Shown here one piece after another: positions 8,775 through 16,248 of a stretch of DNA of 64,000 nucleotides. Below the pieces are notes generated by a model, which was not told where the DNA came from, did not search any database, and saw nothing but the letters and a program-made list of their open reading frames with translations. The DNA comes from Acidobacteriota bacterium (lineage in GTDB: Bacteria; Acidobacteriota; Thermoanaerobaculia; Multivoradales; Multivoraceae). The position numbers and the translations under genes were made by a program. The DNA is taken from the NCBI GenBank assembly GCA_028875725.1, contig JAPPCR010000023.1, positions 341,620 to 405,619 of the forward strand, written 5' to 3'. Every line of letters begins with the position of its first letter. The first letter of the stretch is position 1.

Positions 8775-10327
8775 CTCGAAGGCGCCTTCCGCCCTCCGGG
8801 CAACCCGGAGGCGCTCAGCGCAACCAGTGCCTCCCCGGCCTCCTCCCGGTCGCGGAATGGCAGCTTGCGTTTCCCGATGGTCTGCGTCGTCTCATGGCCC
8901 TTGCCCGCGATGAGCACCGCCCAGCCGGGTTCGGCGGCGGCCAGCGTGACGGCTCGACGAATCGCGGACCGGCGGTCCGGAACTACCTCGTGGCCGCAAC
9001 CCCCGGCCGCGCCGAGTCCCGCCACGATCGTCCGGTGAATCAGCGCCGGGTCCTCGCTCCGGGGATTGTCGTCGGTGACGATGGCGAGATCCGCCAACTC
9101 GCCCACGGCGCGTCCCATCAACTCCCGCTTGCCGCGATCCCGGTCGCCGCCGCAGCCGAACACCACGAGGATGCGCCTGTCGCTCAGTTCGCGGATCGCC
9201 TCGATCGCGGCGCGCAGGCCGCAGTCGGTGTGGGCGTAGTCGATGAGCACCGGAAACTCCTGGCCGCGGTCCACCGGCTCCAACCGGCCGTCCGGGGGCT
9301 TCTCCGCGGCCACCGCGGCGCGGATCGCGTCCGGCGGCACTCCCAGGACGTTCGCCGCCGTGACCGCCGCCGTCAGGTTTTCGAGGTTGAACCGGCCGAG
9401 CAGCCGGCTGACGAGCGAGAGACGGAGCCCGGGCGCCTCGACCTCGGCCCGAATGCCCGCGAGGTCGAGCTCGGACCGGACGACGCGCACCTCGGCACCG
9501 CTACGGCCGGCGGCGCTGTAACGCCACACGTCAGCGTGGTTCCCGACCTCCAGCGCCAGCCTGCGGCCGTACTCGTCGTCGACGTTGATCACCGCACGAC
9601 CGCCCGAGCGGAGCAGGGAGAAGAGCCGGCGCTTGGCCTCGTAGTAGGCCTCCATCGAGGAGTGATAGTCGAGATGGTCGCGGGTCAGATTCGTGAACAC
9701 GGCGACGTCGAACCTCATCCCGTTCAGCCGCCCCTGATCGAGCGCATGAGACGAGACCTCGATCGCCGCGGACCGCGCTCCCAGATCCACCGCCCGCCTG
9801 AGCATCCGAAACAGGTCGCTGCTCTCCGGCGTCGTCCGGTCGGAAGCCGCGGAACTCAGCGGGCTCGTGTCGGAGCCCCCGTCGCCCGGCACGTGCGCCC
9901 TCCGGCCCAGGGTCCCGATCACCGCGGCCGATCGTCCAGCCTGGGTCAGACAGGAACCGATCAACTGGGCGGTCGTCGTCTTGCCGTTGGTGCCGGTGAC
10001 CCCGACGGTCAGGAGCTCCCGCTCGGGGTGGTCGTAGAGCCTTGCGGCCACCGGCCCCATCTGGCCCCGTGGATCGTCGACCTCCAGCCAGGGAACGGAA
10101 GGCGCGGCAGGCGGCGGTCCGAAGGAGAGGACAGCGGAGGCGCCGCGGGCTATGGCATCGGTCGCGAAAGCCCGGCCATCGTGGACCTCGCCCCGCCAGG
10201 CGACGAAGAGGTCGCCGCTTCCGATGCGCCGGGAGTCGTGCTGAATCCCCGTGACTTCCGTGTCGGCCGCGGGAAGGCTCAGCTCTGAGCGCAGAGGCAG
10301 GTCGGCGACCGCGTCGCCGAGTCTCAT
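8771..10327 (-). CDS. murE: UDP-N-acetylmuramoyl-L-alanyl-D-glutamate--2,6-diaminopimelate ligase MurE
   Basis: Protein of 518 aa that adds the third amino acid of the stem peptide. It has IQHDSRRIGSGDLFVA, the P-loop GVTGTNGKTTTAQL and the DNPRSEDP motif. DNPR in this position is the signature of meso-diaminopimelate specificity, so the cell wall is predicted to be DAP-type. The ATG at 10327 is preferred because it forms the TGATG overlap with ftsI seen at other junctions of the cluster; a GTG eight codons upstream is also open. Confidence 0.95.
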   Translation of the reverse strand: MRLGDAVADLPLRSELSLPAADTEVTGIQHDSRRIGSGDLFVAWRGEVHDGRAFATDAIARGASAVLSFGPPPAAPSVPWLEVDDPRGQMGPVAARLYDHPERELLTVGVTGTNGKTTTAQLIGSCLTQAGRSAAVIGTLGRRAHVPGDGGSDTSPLSSAASDRTTPESSDLFRMLRRAVDLGARSAAIEVSSHALDQGRLNGMRFDVAVFTNLTRDHLDYHSSMEAYYEAKRRLFSLLRSGGRAVINVDDEYGRRLALEVGNHADVWRYSAAGRSGAEVRVVRSELDLAGIRAEVEAPGLRLSLVSRLLGRFNLENLTAAVTAANVLGVPPDAIRAAVAAEKPPDGRLEPVDRGQEFPVLIDYAHTDCGLRAAIEAIRELSDRRILVVFGCGGDRDRGKRELMGRAVGELADLAIVTDDNPRSEDPALIHRTIVAGLGAAGGCGHEVVPDRRSAIRRAVTLAAAEPGWAVLIAGKGHETTQTIGKRKLPFRDREEAGEALVALSASGLPGGRKAPSR

Positions 10328-12180
10328 CAGCTCGATCCCGCCGCCGTCCACAGCTCGCCCTCCGTCGGCGCGTCATCCTGATCGGGGCCCGCGGACTGGC
10401 CGCCCGCAGCCGCGACCCGGACCTGCGGCGGCCCTTCGAGCGGCGCGGGCGCCGGCTGCAACCAGACGGGCTGGCTCCAGCCCATCGGCTGGCGCGACGG
10501 CGTCGCGCCGAGATAGAACAGGGCTTCGCTGATGATGCGCTGAAAGGCCGGCGCCGCCACTTCACCGCCGGAGGTCGAGACGGTCGGCTCATCGATCATC
10601 ACCAGGCAGACCAGGCGCGGCGCCCGCGCTGGAGCGATGCCGACGAAACCGGCGACGCGGCCGGTCTCCGAGTAACCGGAAGCGTCCGACTTCTCGGCCG
10701 TACCCGTCTTGCCGGCCACCCGGTAGCCGGCGATCGCCGCCTTGCGGCCCGTGCCGCTGACGACGACCTCCTCGAGCAGGCGGATCACCCGGTACGCGGT
10801 CGCCCTGGAGATCACGCGATGGCCACGGTTGCTGGGCCGCATGTCGACGACCTCCCCTTCCCGTTCCAGCGCGCGCACCAGGTAGGGCCGGTTCCAGACT
10901 CCGCCGTTGGCGACCGCGGCGTAGGCATTCGCAAGCTGGAGGGGCGTCACCGCGACACCGTGGCCCATCGAGGCGTACGCCGTCGTCTCCTGGTCCCAGA
11001 CCCGCAGCGGAACGATGCCCGGGTGTTCGCCGTCGAGATCGATGCCGGTGACTTCGCCGAAGCCGAACGCCGTGACCAGCTCCTGCATCGTCTCCGACCC
11101 GGCCAGGCCACCCGCCTTGATCGCGCAGACGTTGCTCGACTTGGCGATCGCGGTGCGGAAGGTGAGTTCAGGAAACGGCTTGTGGTCCTTGATCAGGGCC
11201 TTGCCGACCCGGATCCGGCCGTTGCCGCAGTTCATGATCTGGTCGGGATGCACCACGCCTCGTTCGAACGCCCCGGCCGCCGTGATCATCTTGAACGTCG
11301 AGCCCGGTTCGTAGGAGTCCTGCAACGCACGGTTCCGCCGCTCGTTCGGGCCAAAGTCGCCGAAGCGGTTTGGATCGAAGGTCGGGTAGGAGGCCATCGC
11401 CAGCACCGCCGAGTCCTCGGGGGCCAGGATGACGACGCTGCCGGCACTGGCGCCCGTCGACTCGATCGTCTCGCGCAGGGCGCGCTCGGCGAGGTGCTGG
11501 ATCGTCGCGTCGATCGTCAGATGGAGGTCCGCCCCCGGTTTCGGTTCGCCCAGGGAACCGGCAACCACGACCAGTCGCTGCTGGCCATCGCGAAGGACGT
11601 GCCTTCTGACCGATTCACCCGCGACTTCCCTGTCGTAGCGGTACTCCAGGCCGGCGAGGCTGCGGTCGGTGCCGACGAAGCCAAGCACGTGAGCCATCAG
11701 GGGGCCCATCGGGTACCTGCGCTTGCTCTCGCCCAGGAAGTAAAGGCCGGGGAACGCGGACAGGTCGATCCGGTCGGCTACCTCGCGATCGAGCTTGCGC
11801 GCCAGGGGCACATGGCCCGGTTTGTTGAGCAACGCCTCGATCCGTTCCCTGGACCGACCGACCAGGGGAGCGATCTCCGCGGCAACGACCGACGGCTCGC
11901 CCACCTTCGCGGTTTCGGCGTAGAGCGTGCTCGTCCCCACCGAGACGGCGAGTGGCCTGCGGCGGGCGTCGTAGATCGTGCCCCGCTTGGGATTCAGCAC
12001 GACTTCGCTTCGCTGCTGGCGGGCGGCCCGTTCGCGGTACTCGTCAGCCCCGCTGATCTGCAGGTCGAACAGCCGAACGGCAATCGCGCCCATCCACAGA
12101 CCACAGAACGCGACCAGCACCGCCAACCTTCCGACGTAGCGGCGGCGGGCGCTCCGCGCCCGGGGTCCCAGCGTGGTCAC
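10327..12180 (-). CDS. ftsI: Septal class B penicillin-binding protein FtsI (PBP3)
   Basis: Protein of 617 aa with one N-terminal membrane helix (about 18-38), a PBP dimerisation domain and a transpeptidase domain that crosslinks septal peptidoglycan. The active-site motifs are visible: STFK with the nucleophile Ser294, SSN near residue 345, and KTGT at 491-494. No PASTA repeats follow, so it is not a Spo/PBP2x type. The tail is Pro/Gln-rich. GTG at 12180 overlaps the ftsL stop (GTGA). FtsW from the same cluster is the expected partner. Confidence 0.95.
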   Translation of the reverse strand: MTTLGPRARSARRRYVGRLAVLVAFCGLWMGAIAVRLFDLQISGADEYRERAARQQRSEVVLNPKRGTIYDARRRPLAVSVGTSTLYAETAKVGEPSVVAAEIAPLVGRSRERIEALLNKPGHVPLARKLDREVADRIDLSAFPGLYFLGESKRRYPMGPLMAHVLGFVGTDRSLAGLEYRYDREVAGESVRRHVLRDGQQRLVVVAGSLGEPKPGADLHLTIDATIQHLAERALRETIESTGASAGSVVILAPEDSAVLAMASYPTFDPNRFGDFGPNERRNRALQDSYEPGSTFKMITAAGAFERGVVHPDQIMNCGNGRIRVGKALIKDHKPFPELTFRTAIAKSSNVCAIKAGGLAGSETMQELVTAFGFGEVTGIDLDGEHPGIVPLRVWDQETTAYASMGHGVAVTPLQLANAYAAVANGGVWNRPYLVRALEREGEVVDMRPSNRGHRVISRATAYRVIRLLEEVVVSGTGRKAAIAGYRVAGKTGTAEKSDASGYSETGRVAGFVGIAPARAPRLVCLVMIDEPTVSTSGGEVAAPAFQRIISEALFYLGATPSRQPMGWSQPVWLQPAPAPLEGPPQVRVAAAGGQSAGPDQDDAPTEGELWTAAGSS

Positions 12181-12563
12181 TGCGCCGCCTCCGCGACCGC
12201 ACGGGCCTGCAGGAGGGACACGCTCTCGGAACTCAGGAAGACCATCTGGTCCAGTGTCGGCGGCGCCATCCCGAGCTCCTCCAGGGCCAGGGCAGAGAGC
12301 CGCTCCGGCCGGCTGAGCCGGGTCGCCTCCAGTTCGAGCCGAAGCTCCTGCTGCCGCAGCTCCTCCAGGCGCCGTTCGAGTTCCTCGATGCGGTAGCCGG
12401 CTTCCAGTCCCTGTTCATGCACCCAGGTGTACGCGAACACGGCCGCCGCGAACGGCAGCAGGATCGCGAACACCGGCCACAGGCCGCGCAGGCGACCGGG
12501 ATCCCGCTGGCGCACCAGGAAGGGATTCGCGACCTCCTTGCTGACGCTGTAGCCGGTCTTCAC
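12177..12563 (-). CDS. ftsL: FtsL-like divisome protein
   Basis: Small bitopic protein of 128 aa: a short basic N-terminus, one membrane helix at about residues 28-47 and a following Leu/Glu/Arg-rich coiled coil (IEELERRLEELRQQELRLEL). FtsL sequences diverge quickly, so the assignment rests on this architecture and the position between rsmH and ftsI. FtsL pairs with FtsB and FtsQ and activates FtsWI. The start is GTG at 12563. The last 30 residues are not coiled-coil and have no clear counterpart. Confidence 0.75.
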   Translation of the reverse strand: MKTGYSVSKEVANPFLVRQRDPGRLRGLWPVFAILLPFAAAVFAYTWVHEQGLEAGYRIEELERRLEELRQQELRLELEATRLSRPERLSALALEELGMAPPTLDQMVFLSSESVSLLQARAVAEAAQ

Positions 12564-12590
12564 CGTACCGGTTCCCTGGCGGCCACCCCG

Positions 12591-13562
12591 CTAGAGGCGC
12601 CTCGCCGCCCGCAACCGGGCGGACCGCGACCTCGGGTTGTACTGCACCTCGCTCGGCTCGGGCCGGATCGGCTTCCGCGTCATCAGCTCGATCAGGCGGG
12701 TCTCGGTGCGAGGCCGTCCGGTGATCGGATCCACTTCGCCCAGGGCGCCCGCCCGGAGCCGGTGCTTGACGATCCGGTCTTCCAGACTGTGGTACGAGAT
12801 GACCACCAGCCGCCCGTCCCGCTCGAGCAGTCTCATCGCCTGTTCCAGCGTCGCTCCGAGGCCGGACAGCTCCTCGTTCACCGCGATGCGGAGCGCCTGG
12901 AAGGTCCTCGTCGCCGCGTCGATCGACCTGGCGCCGGCCCGCAGGGCGCGGCCACGCCGCACTCTGGAGGCGCCGACCGCCTCGTGAACCAGATCGCGCA
13001 GGTCATCCGTGGTTTCGATCGGCTCGCGACGGCGGCGCTCGACGATCGCGCGAGCGATCCTGCGGGCCTGCCGCTCCTCGCCGTAGTCGCGCAGCACCGT
13101 CTCCAACACGCTTTGGGATTCCAGATTCACGACGTCCCTCGCTGTCCTCGTTGCCGATCCGGGCGATTGGTCCATCCGCATGTCGAGCGGCCCGGACCGC
13201 ATGAAACTGAAGCCGCGTTCCGGCCGATCGAGCTGGAGCGACGAAACGCCCAGGTCGGCGAGGACTCCCGCCGGCTGGCCGATGTCCGCCGCCGCCACGA
13301 TCTCCCGGACCGACTCGAAGTTGCCGTGGACGACGCGCGCCCTCGGGCCGAACTCGCGCAGCCGGTCCGAGGCGTGTTCCAGGGCCTCCGTGTCCCGGTC
13401 GATGCCCAGGACCGAAGCCTCAGGGTGGCGCCGCAGCACTTCGGCCGCGTGGCCGCCCAGGCCGACCGTGCAGTCGACGAACCAGCCGCCCCGTTCGGGC
13501 GCAAGGAACCGCAGCACCTCAGAGACGAGAACCGGCCGATGGGTAGCAGTCTGTTCGCCCAC
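12591..13562 (-). CDS. rsmH: 16S rRNA (cytosine1402-N4)-methyltransferase RsmH (MraW)
   Basis: Protein of 323 aa that methylates N4 of C1402 in the 16S rRNA P-site using SAM. It begins with the diagnostic HRPVLVSEVLRFL, followed by the SAM loop VDCTVGLGGHAAEVL, then ADLGVSSLQLDRPERGFSF and the C-terminal VISYHSLEDRIVK. The GTG at 13562 starts 5 nt after the mraZ stop codon; no strong ribosome site is seen, which fits coupling to mraZ. Confidence 0.95.
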   Translation of the reverse strand: MGEQTATHRPVLVSEVLRFLAPERGGWFVDCTVGLGGHAAEVLRRHPEASVLGIDRDTEALEHASDRLREFGPRARVVHGNFESVREIVAAADIGQPAGVLADLGVSSLQLDRPERGFSFMRSGPLDMRMDQSPGSATRTARDVVNLESQSVLETVLRDYGEERQARRIARAIVERRRREPIETTDDLRDLVHEAVGASRVRRGRALRAGARSIDAATRTFQALRIAVNEELSGLGATLEQAMRLLERDGRLVVISYHSLEDRIVKHRLRAGALGEVDPITGRPRTETRLIELMTRKPIRPEPSEVQYNPRSRSARLRAARRL

Positions 13563-13567
13563 ATCGG

Positions 13568-14038
13568 TTAGCCGTCCCTGTCTCCGTTCTCCTCGAGCGC
13601 CTCGAGATCCCGTGTGAGCTCGTCCTGGTCCTCGTCCGTGAACGGGTTCGCCTCGAGTTCCTTCTCCATCCGGCCGAGGTTCCAGACCTCCAAACGGTCG
13701 GGCCTGCCGAAGATGACGACCTCGCGGTCGATTCCCGCGCGCTCCCGCAGCCGGCTCGGAACGATCAGCCGGCCCTGCGCATCGAGCCGGCTCTGCTGGC
13801 CGAAGTAGCTGACCCGGGCCTCGTACTTCCGCCGCATCCGGTGGGTGGAGGGCAGCCGGGCCAGCCGTTGCTCCGCCTGTTCCCAGAGCCGCAGCGGGTA
13901 GATCCACGCGCAGTCGCCACGCAGCGACGTGGTGAAGATGTCCGGGCCGTACCGCTCCTGGAGCGGGCGGAGGAAGACACTCGGCACCTTGAGCCGGCCC
14001 TTCGCGTCGATCTTGGCCTCTGCATGCCCTCGAAACAT
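13568..14038 (-). CDS. mraZ: Transcriptional regulator MraZ
   Basis: Protein of 156 aa made of two SpoVT/AbrB-like halves, each with the conserved turn: IDAKGRLKVPSVF near residue 10 and LDAQGRLIVPSRLRE near residue 90. MraZ binds GTGGG-type direct repeats upstream of its own gene and controls the dcw operon. The ATG at 14038 is preferred over a GTG at 14077 because GGAG lies 8 nt upstream and the family starts with MFRG. An acidic C-terminal tail of about 25 residues is longer than in E. coli. Confidence 0.93.
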   Translation of the reverse strand: MFRGHAEAKIDAKGRLKVPSVFLRPLQERYGPDIFTTSLRGDCAWIYPLRLWEQAEQRLARLPSTHRMRRKYEARVSYFGQQSRLDAQGRLIVPSRLRERAGIDREVVIFGRPDRLEVWNLGRMEKELEANPFTDEDQDELTRDLEALEENGDRDG

Positions 14039-14098
14039 CGCCCACGCTCCGAGAGTCAGGTGGGCGGCATTGCCCACAAACTGACGCTCAGACGCGGA

Positions 14099-14128
14099 AC
14101 ACTAGCACCGTTAGGCCATTCTTGTCTA
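14099..14128 (-). promoter_or_regulatory. Candidate promoter of mraZ/dcw cluster
   Basis: On the minus strand TAGACA (14128-14123) and TAGTGT (14104-14099) are separated by 18 nt, resembling sigma-70 -35 and -10 boxes. The -35 lies within the repeated GTGG array, as expected for an MraZ-autoregulated promoter. The -10 match is weak (three of six). Confidence 0.4.
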
Positions 14129-14150
14129 CTTCAGACCACTTTGCTCCACT
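14111..14150 (-). promoter_or_regulatory. Candidate MraZ-box operator: four 10-bp direct repeats
   Basis: Read on the minus strand, four consecutive 10-mers carry the same core at the same phase: AGTGGAGCAA, AGTGGTCTGA, AGTAGACAAG, AATGGCCTAA. MraZ of E. coli and Mycoplasma recognises GTGGG-like cores repeated every 10 bp upstream of mraZ. The array ends about 73 bp upstream of the mraZ start and overlaps the proposed -35. Confidence 0.6.
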
Positions 14151-14173
14151 ACGGAATCGAGGCGCTCGACCTC

Positions 14174-14246
14174 CCGCGAAGCGGCGCCAGAGCGGAGCCG
14201 GCCTGGCGGCCGGCGCGCTGTCTTCCGCGGGTCAGACGACCCGCGG
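14174..14246. repeat. REP-like composite of three short hairpins
   Basis: Three palindromes lie between the foldase gene and the dcw leader: CCGC-GAA-GCGG (14174-14184), GCCGGCC-TGGC-GGCCGGC (14197-14214) and CCGCGGGTC-AGAC-GACCCGCGG (14225-14246). The last begins directly at the foldase stop codon and could also act in transcript ending or stability, but no T-run follows. The same three modules recur elsewhere in the window (see 20326, 34855, 45576, 48171). Confidence 0.7.
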
Positions 14247-15401
14247 TCACTGGCTGGAGTCGGACTCGCCGGTCTCTTCGGCCTCGGGTTCGGCCGCGTC
14301 CTGGACGTTCGCGTCGGGCCCGAAACGACTGAGCAGTCCGAGCGCGTCGGAATCGAGCGACTGCGTCGCGACCGGCCGGTAGCCCACCGCTTCTTCCGGC
14401 AGGCGCTCGACGATGTAGGCGGCGTCCGCAAGCTCCTCCATGTAGAGAAGGTACTCCTCGTCAAAGAGACGGCCGCGCTCCTCCCGCTCGATCGCATCCC
14501 GCACGTCCTCGAAGGGCCGCACGGAAGCGGGCTCGCGCTCGAGCATCTTCAGCACGTGGAGGCCGCCCCGCGCGGCGACGGCGTCCGCCACGTCCCCCGG
14601 TTGCAGATCCCAGGCAATGGCGTCCAGCTCGGCCGCCAGGTCGCCAGGCGTCACCCAGCCGACATCAACGGCGGTCGCCCCTTCACCGAGGCCCTCCACC
14701 ACCTCCGTCGCCTCGGTTCCGGCCGTGAGCCGGGTCCCCGCCAGCGACGCCAGCGGCGCCATCCGGTCCGCCGGGACCACGCCTTCGAGGATCACCACCT
14801 CCTCGAACCGGGCCCGCTCGGGGATCGCGAAACGCTCCTCGTTGTCGCGGTAGAACCTGCGCAGGTCCTCATCCGCCAGGTCAACGCGCGGCGCGACCTC
14901 GCGGCCGCGCACGATGTTGGTCCGCAACTGCTTGCGCATCTGGTCGCGGAAGTCCTCCTCGCGCATGCCCTGCTGGGCGAGGGCGTCCTGGAACTGCTCC
15001 TCGGTCTCGATGCCGGCCCGTTCCCACATCCCCCGGATCTGCTCCTCGACGTCGCTCTCGTCGACGACCACGGCGAGCTGGTCCGCCCGGGAGAGGATCA
15101 ACTGCTCCTCGAACAGCGCCTTCATGATCATCCGGCCGGCCTCGCCCAGCAGCTCCTGACGCCGCGGGTCGGTGAGGCCCGGCGCGTTCCGGATGTCGCG
15201 GATCTGCACGGCAAGCGCCCTCTGGTACTCGTAGAGGGTCACGATCCGGTCGTTGACCCGCAGGACGACGCGGTTCTCCCGGCCCGGCTCCGACTGCCCG
15301 GCCGCCGGCATCGCACCCAGAGCCGTGACCAGCGTCGCGACCGCCAATCGCGGCGCAGCGCGACCCGGGAGGCTCCACTCTCCTTCTCTGACTCGGTTCA
15401 T
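14247..15401 (-). CDS. SurA-like periplasmic peptidyl-prolyl isomerase/chaperone
   Basis: Protein of 384 aa with a signal peptide (about residues 1-36, cleavage near AAGQ), a helical SurA_N-type chaperone region (about 45-185) and a parvulin-like PPIase region (about 200-310). The tail is acidic and Glu-rich. Proteins of this kind help outer-membrane proteins fold in the periplasm. The ATG at 15401 is preferred because GAGG lies 8 nt upstream, within the end of the preceding gene. It follows a second parvulin gene and mfd in one minus-strand run. Confidence 0.8.
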   Translation of the reverse strand: MNRVREGEWSLPGRAAPRLAVATLVTALGAMPAAGQSEPGRENRVVLRVNDRIVTLYEYQRALAVQIRDIRNAPGLTDPRRQELLGEAGRMIMKALFEEQLILSRADQLAVVVDESDVEEQIRGMWERAGIETEEQFQDALAQQGMREEDFRDQMRKQLRTNIVRGREVAPRVDLADEDLRRFYRDNEERFAIPERARFEEVVILEGVVPADRMAPLASLAGTRLTAGTEATEVVEGLGEGATAVDVGWVTPGDLAAELDAIAWDLQPGDVADAVAARGGLHVLKMLEREPASVRPFEDVRDAIEREERGRLFDEEYLLYMEELADAAYIVERLPEEAVGYRPVATQSLDSDALGLLSRFGPDANVQDAAEPEAEETGESDSSQ

Positions 15402-15411
15402 GTCGTCATCC

Positions 15412-16248
15412 TCACTCCGTTTCGGAGGCACGGTAGGGACCGCTGTACTCGAACGGTAGTCGTGAAACCGCAACCCGCAGATTGTATTCCCGCCTCGCCT
15501 CTTCGATCGCCTGCCGGATCAACGCTTCGCTTCGTTCGGCGACAAGCCGGGACCGGATCGAAGGCGCCGCGGCCTGGAGCGACAACGTCTCGTCGGGCAG
15601 GAATCGTTCGACCTGGAAGATCCGAAAACCGTAGTCGGCCTCCAGCAGTTCGCTCCACTCCCCCTCCTCGAGCGCGAACACGACCTCGGCAAGGGCGCCG
15701 GGCAGGTCCTCCCGCGACAGTTCGCCCTGGAAACCTCCGTCCGGGGCGCTCGGCCCGATCGAGCGGATCCGCGCCACCTCGCCGAAGTCGACCCCGGCCT
15801 CGAGTTCGGCCAGGGCCAGCTCCGCGCTGGCGCGATCCTCGACCAGAATCTGGCGCAGCCGCGCCCGGGCGGGCCGCCGGAAGTCACTCCGGTGCTCCGC
15901 GTAGTAGCGCTCGACATCGGTCGTGGAGATCTCCGGCGGCGAAGCCTCCAGCAGCGAGGCAGCGGCCTCGTGCGAGGTCGCCGTTTCATCCGCGAATCCC
16001 CGGTCCCGGGCCCATCGCAACAGGAGCTGGTCGTCGACGAACCGCTCGAACAGCCGCGACAGCACGTCACTGCTCGACCGCGAGGCATCGACATCGAGGA
16101 CCTCCATGACGTAGCGGTCGAAGTCCTCGTAGCTCTTTTCCTCGCCGCCGATCCGTACGACGACTCCTTCCGGCAGGCTGCCCGCGCAGGCAGGGAACAA
16201 GGCCGCCAACAGCCACACGGAGGGCCGCGGCACGCGCACCCGGTTCAA
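15412..16248 (-). CDS. Parvulin-type peptidyl-prolyl isomerase lipoprotein
   Basis: Protein of 278 aa with a short signal sequence ending in a lipobox-like LFPAC, so it is probably a membrane-anchored periplasmic lipoprotein. A helical region is followed by a rotamase domain (about 125-225) with RARLRQILVEDRASAELALAEL and the FGEVARIRSIGPSAPDGG motif of PpiC. The start is TTG at 16248, overlapping the mfd stop (TTGA); a GTG three codons in is an alternative. It is a paralogue of the next gene downstream, giving a foldase pair. Confidence 0.8.
   Translation of the reverse strand: MNRVRVPRPSVWLLAALFPACAGSLPEGVVVRIGGEEKSYEDFDRYVMEVLDVDASRSSSDVLSRLFERFVDDQLLLRWARDRGFADETATSHEAAASLLEASPPEISTTDVERYYAEHRSDFRRPARARLRQILVEDRASAELALAELEAGVDFGEVARIRSIGPSAPDGGFQGELSREDLPGALAEVVFALEEGEWSELLEADYGFRIFQVERFLPDETLSLQAAAPSIRSRLVAERSEALIRQAIEEARREYNLRVAVSRLPFEYSGPYRASETE

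Noticed and set aside
14225..14246. Hairpin after the foldase gene as a Rho-independent terminator
   Set aside because: There is no T-run on the minus strand, and the same hairpin occurs in unrelated gaps, so a repeat explanation is better.
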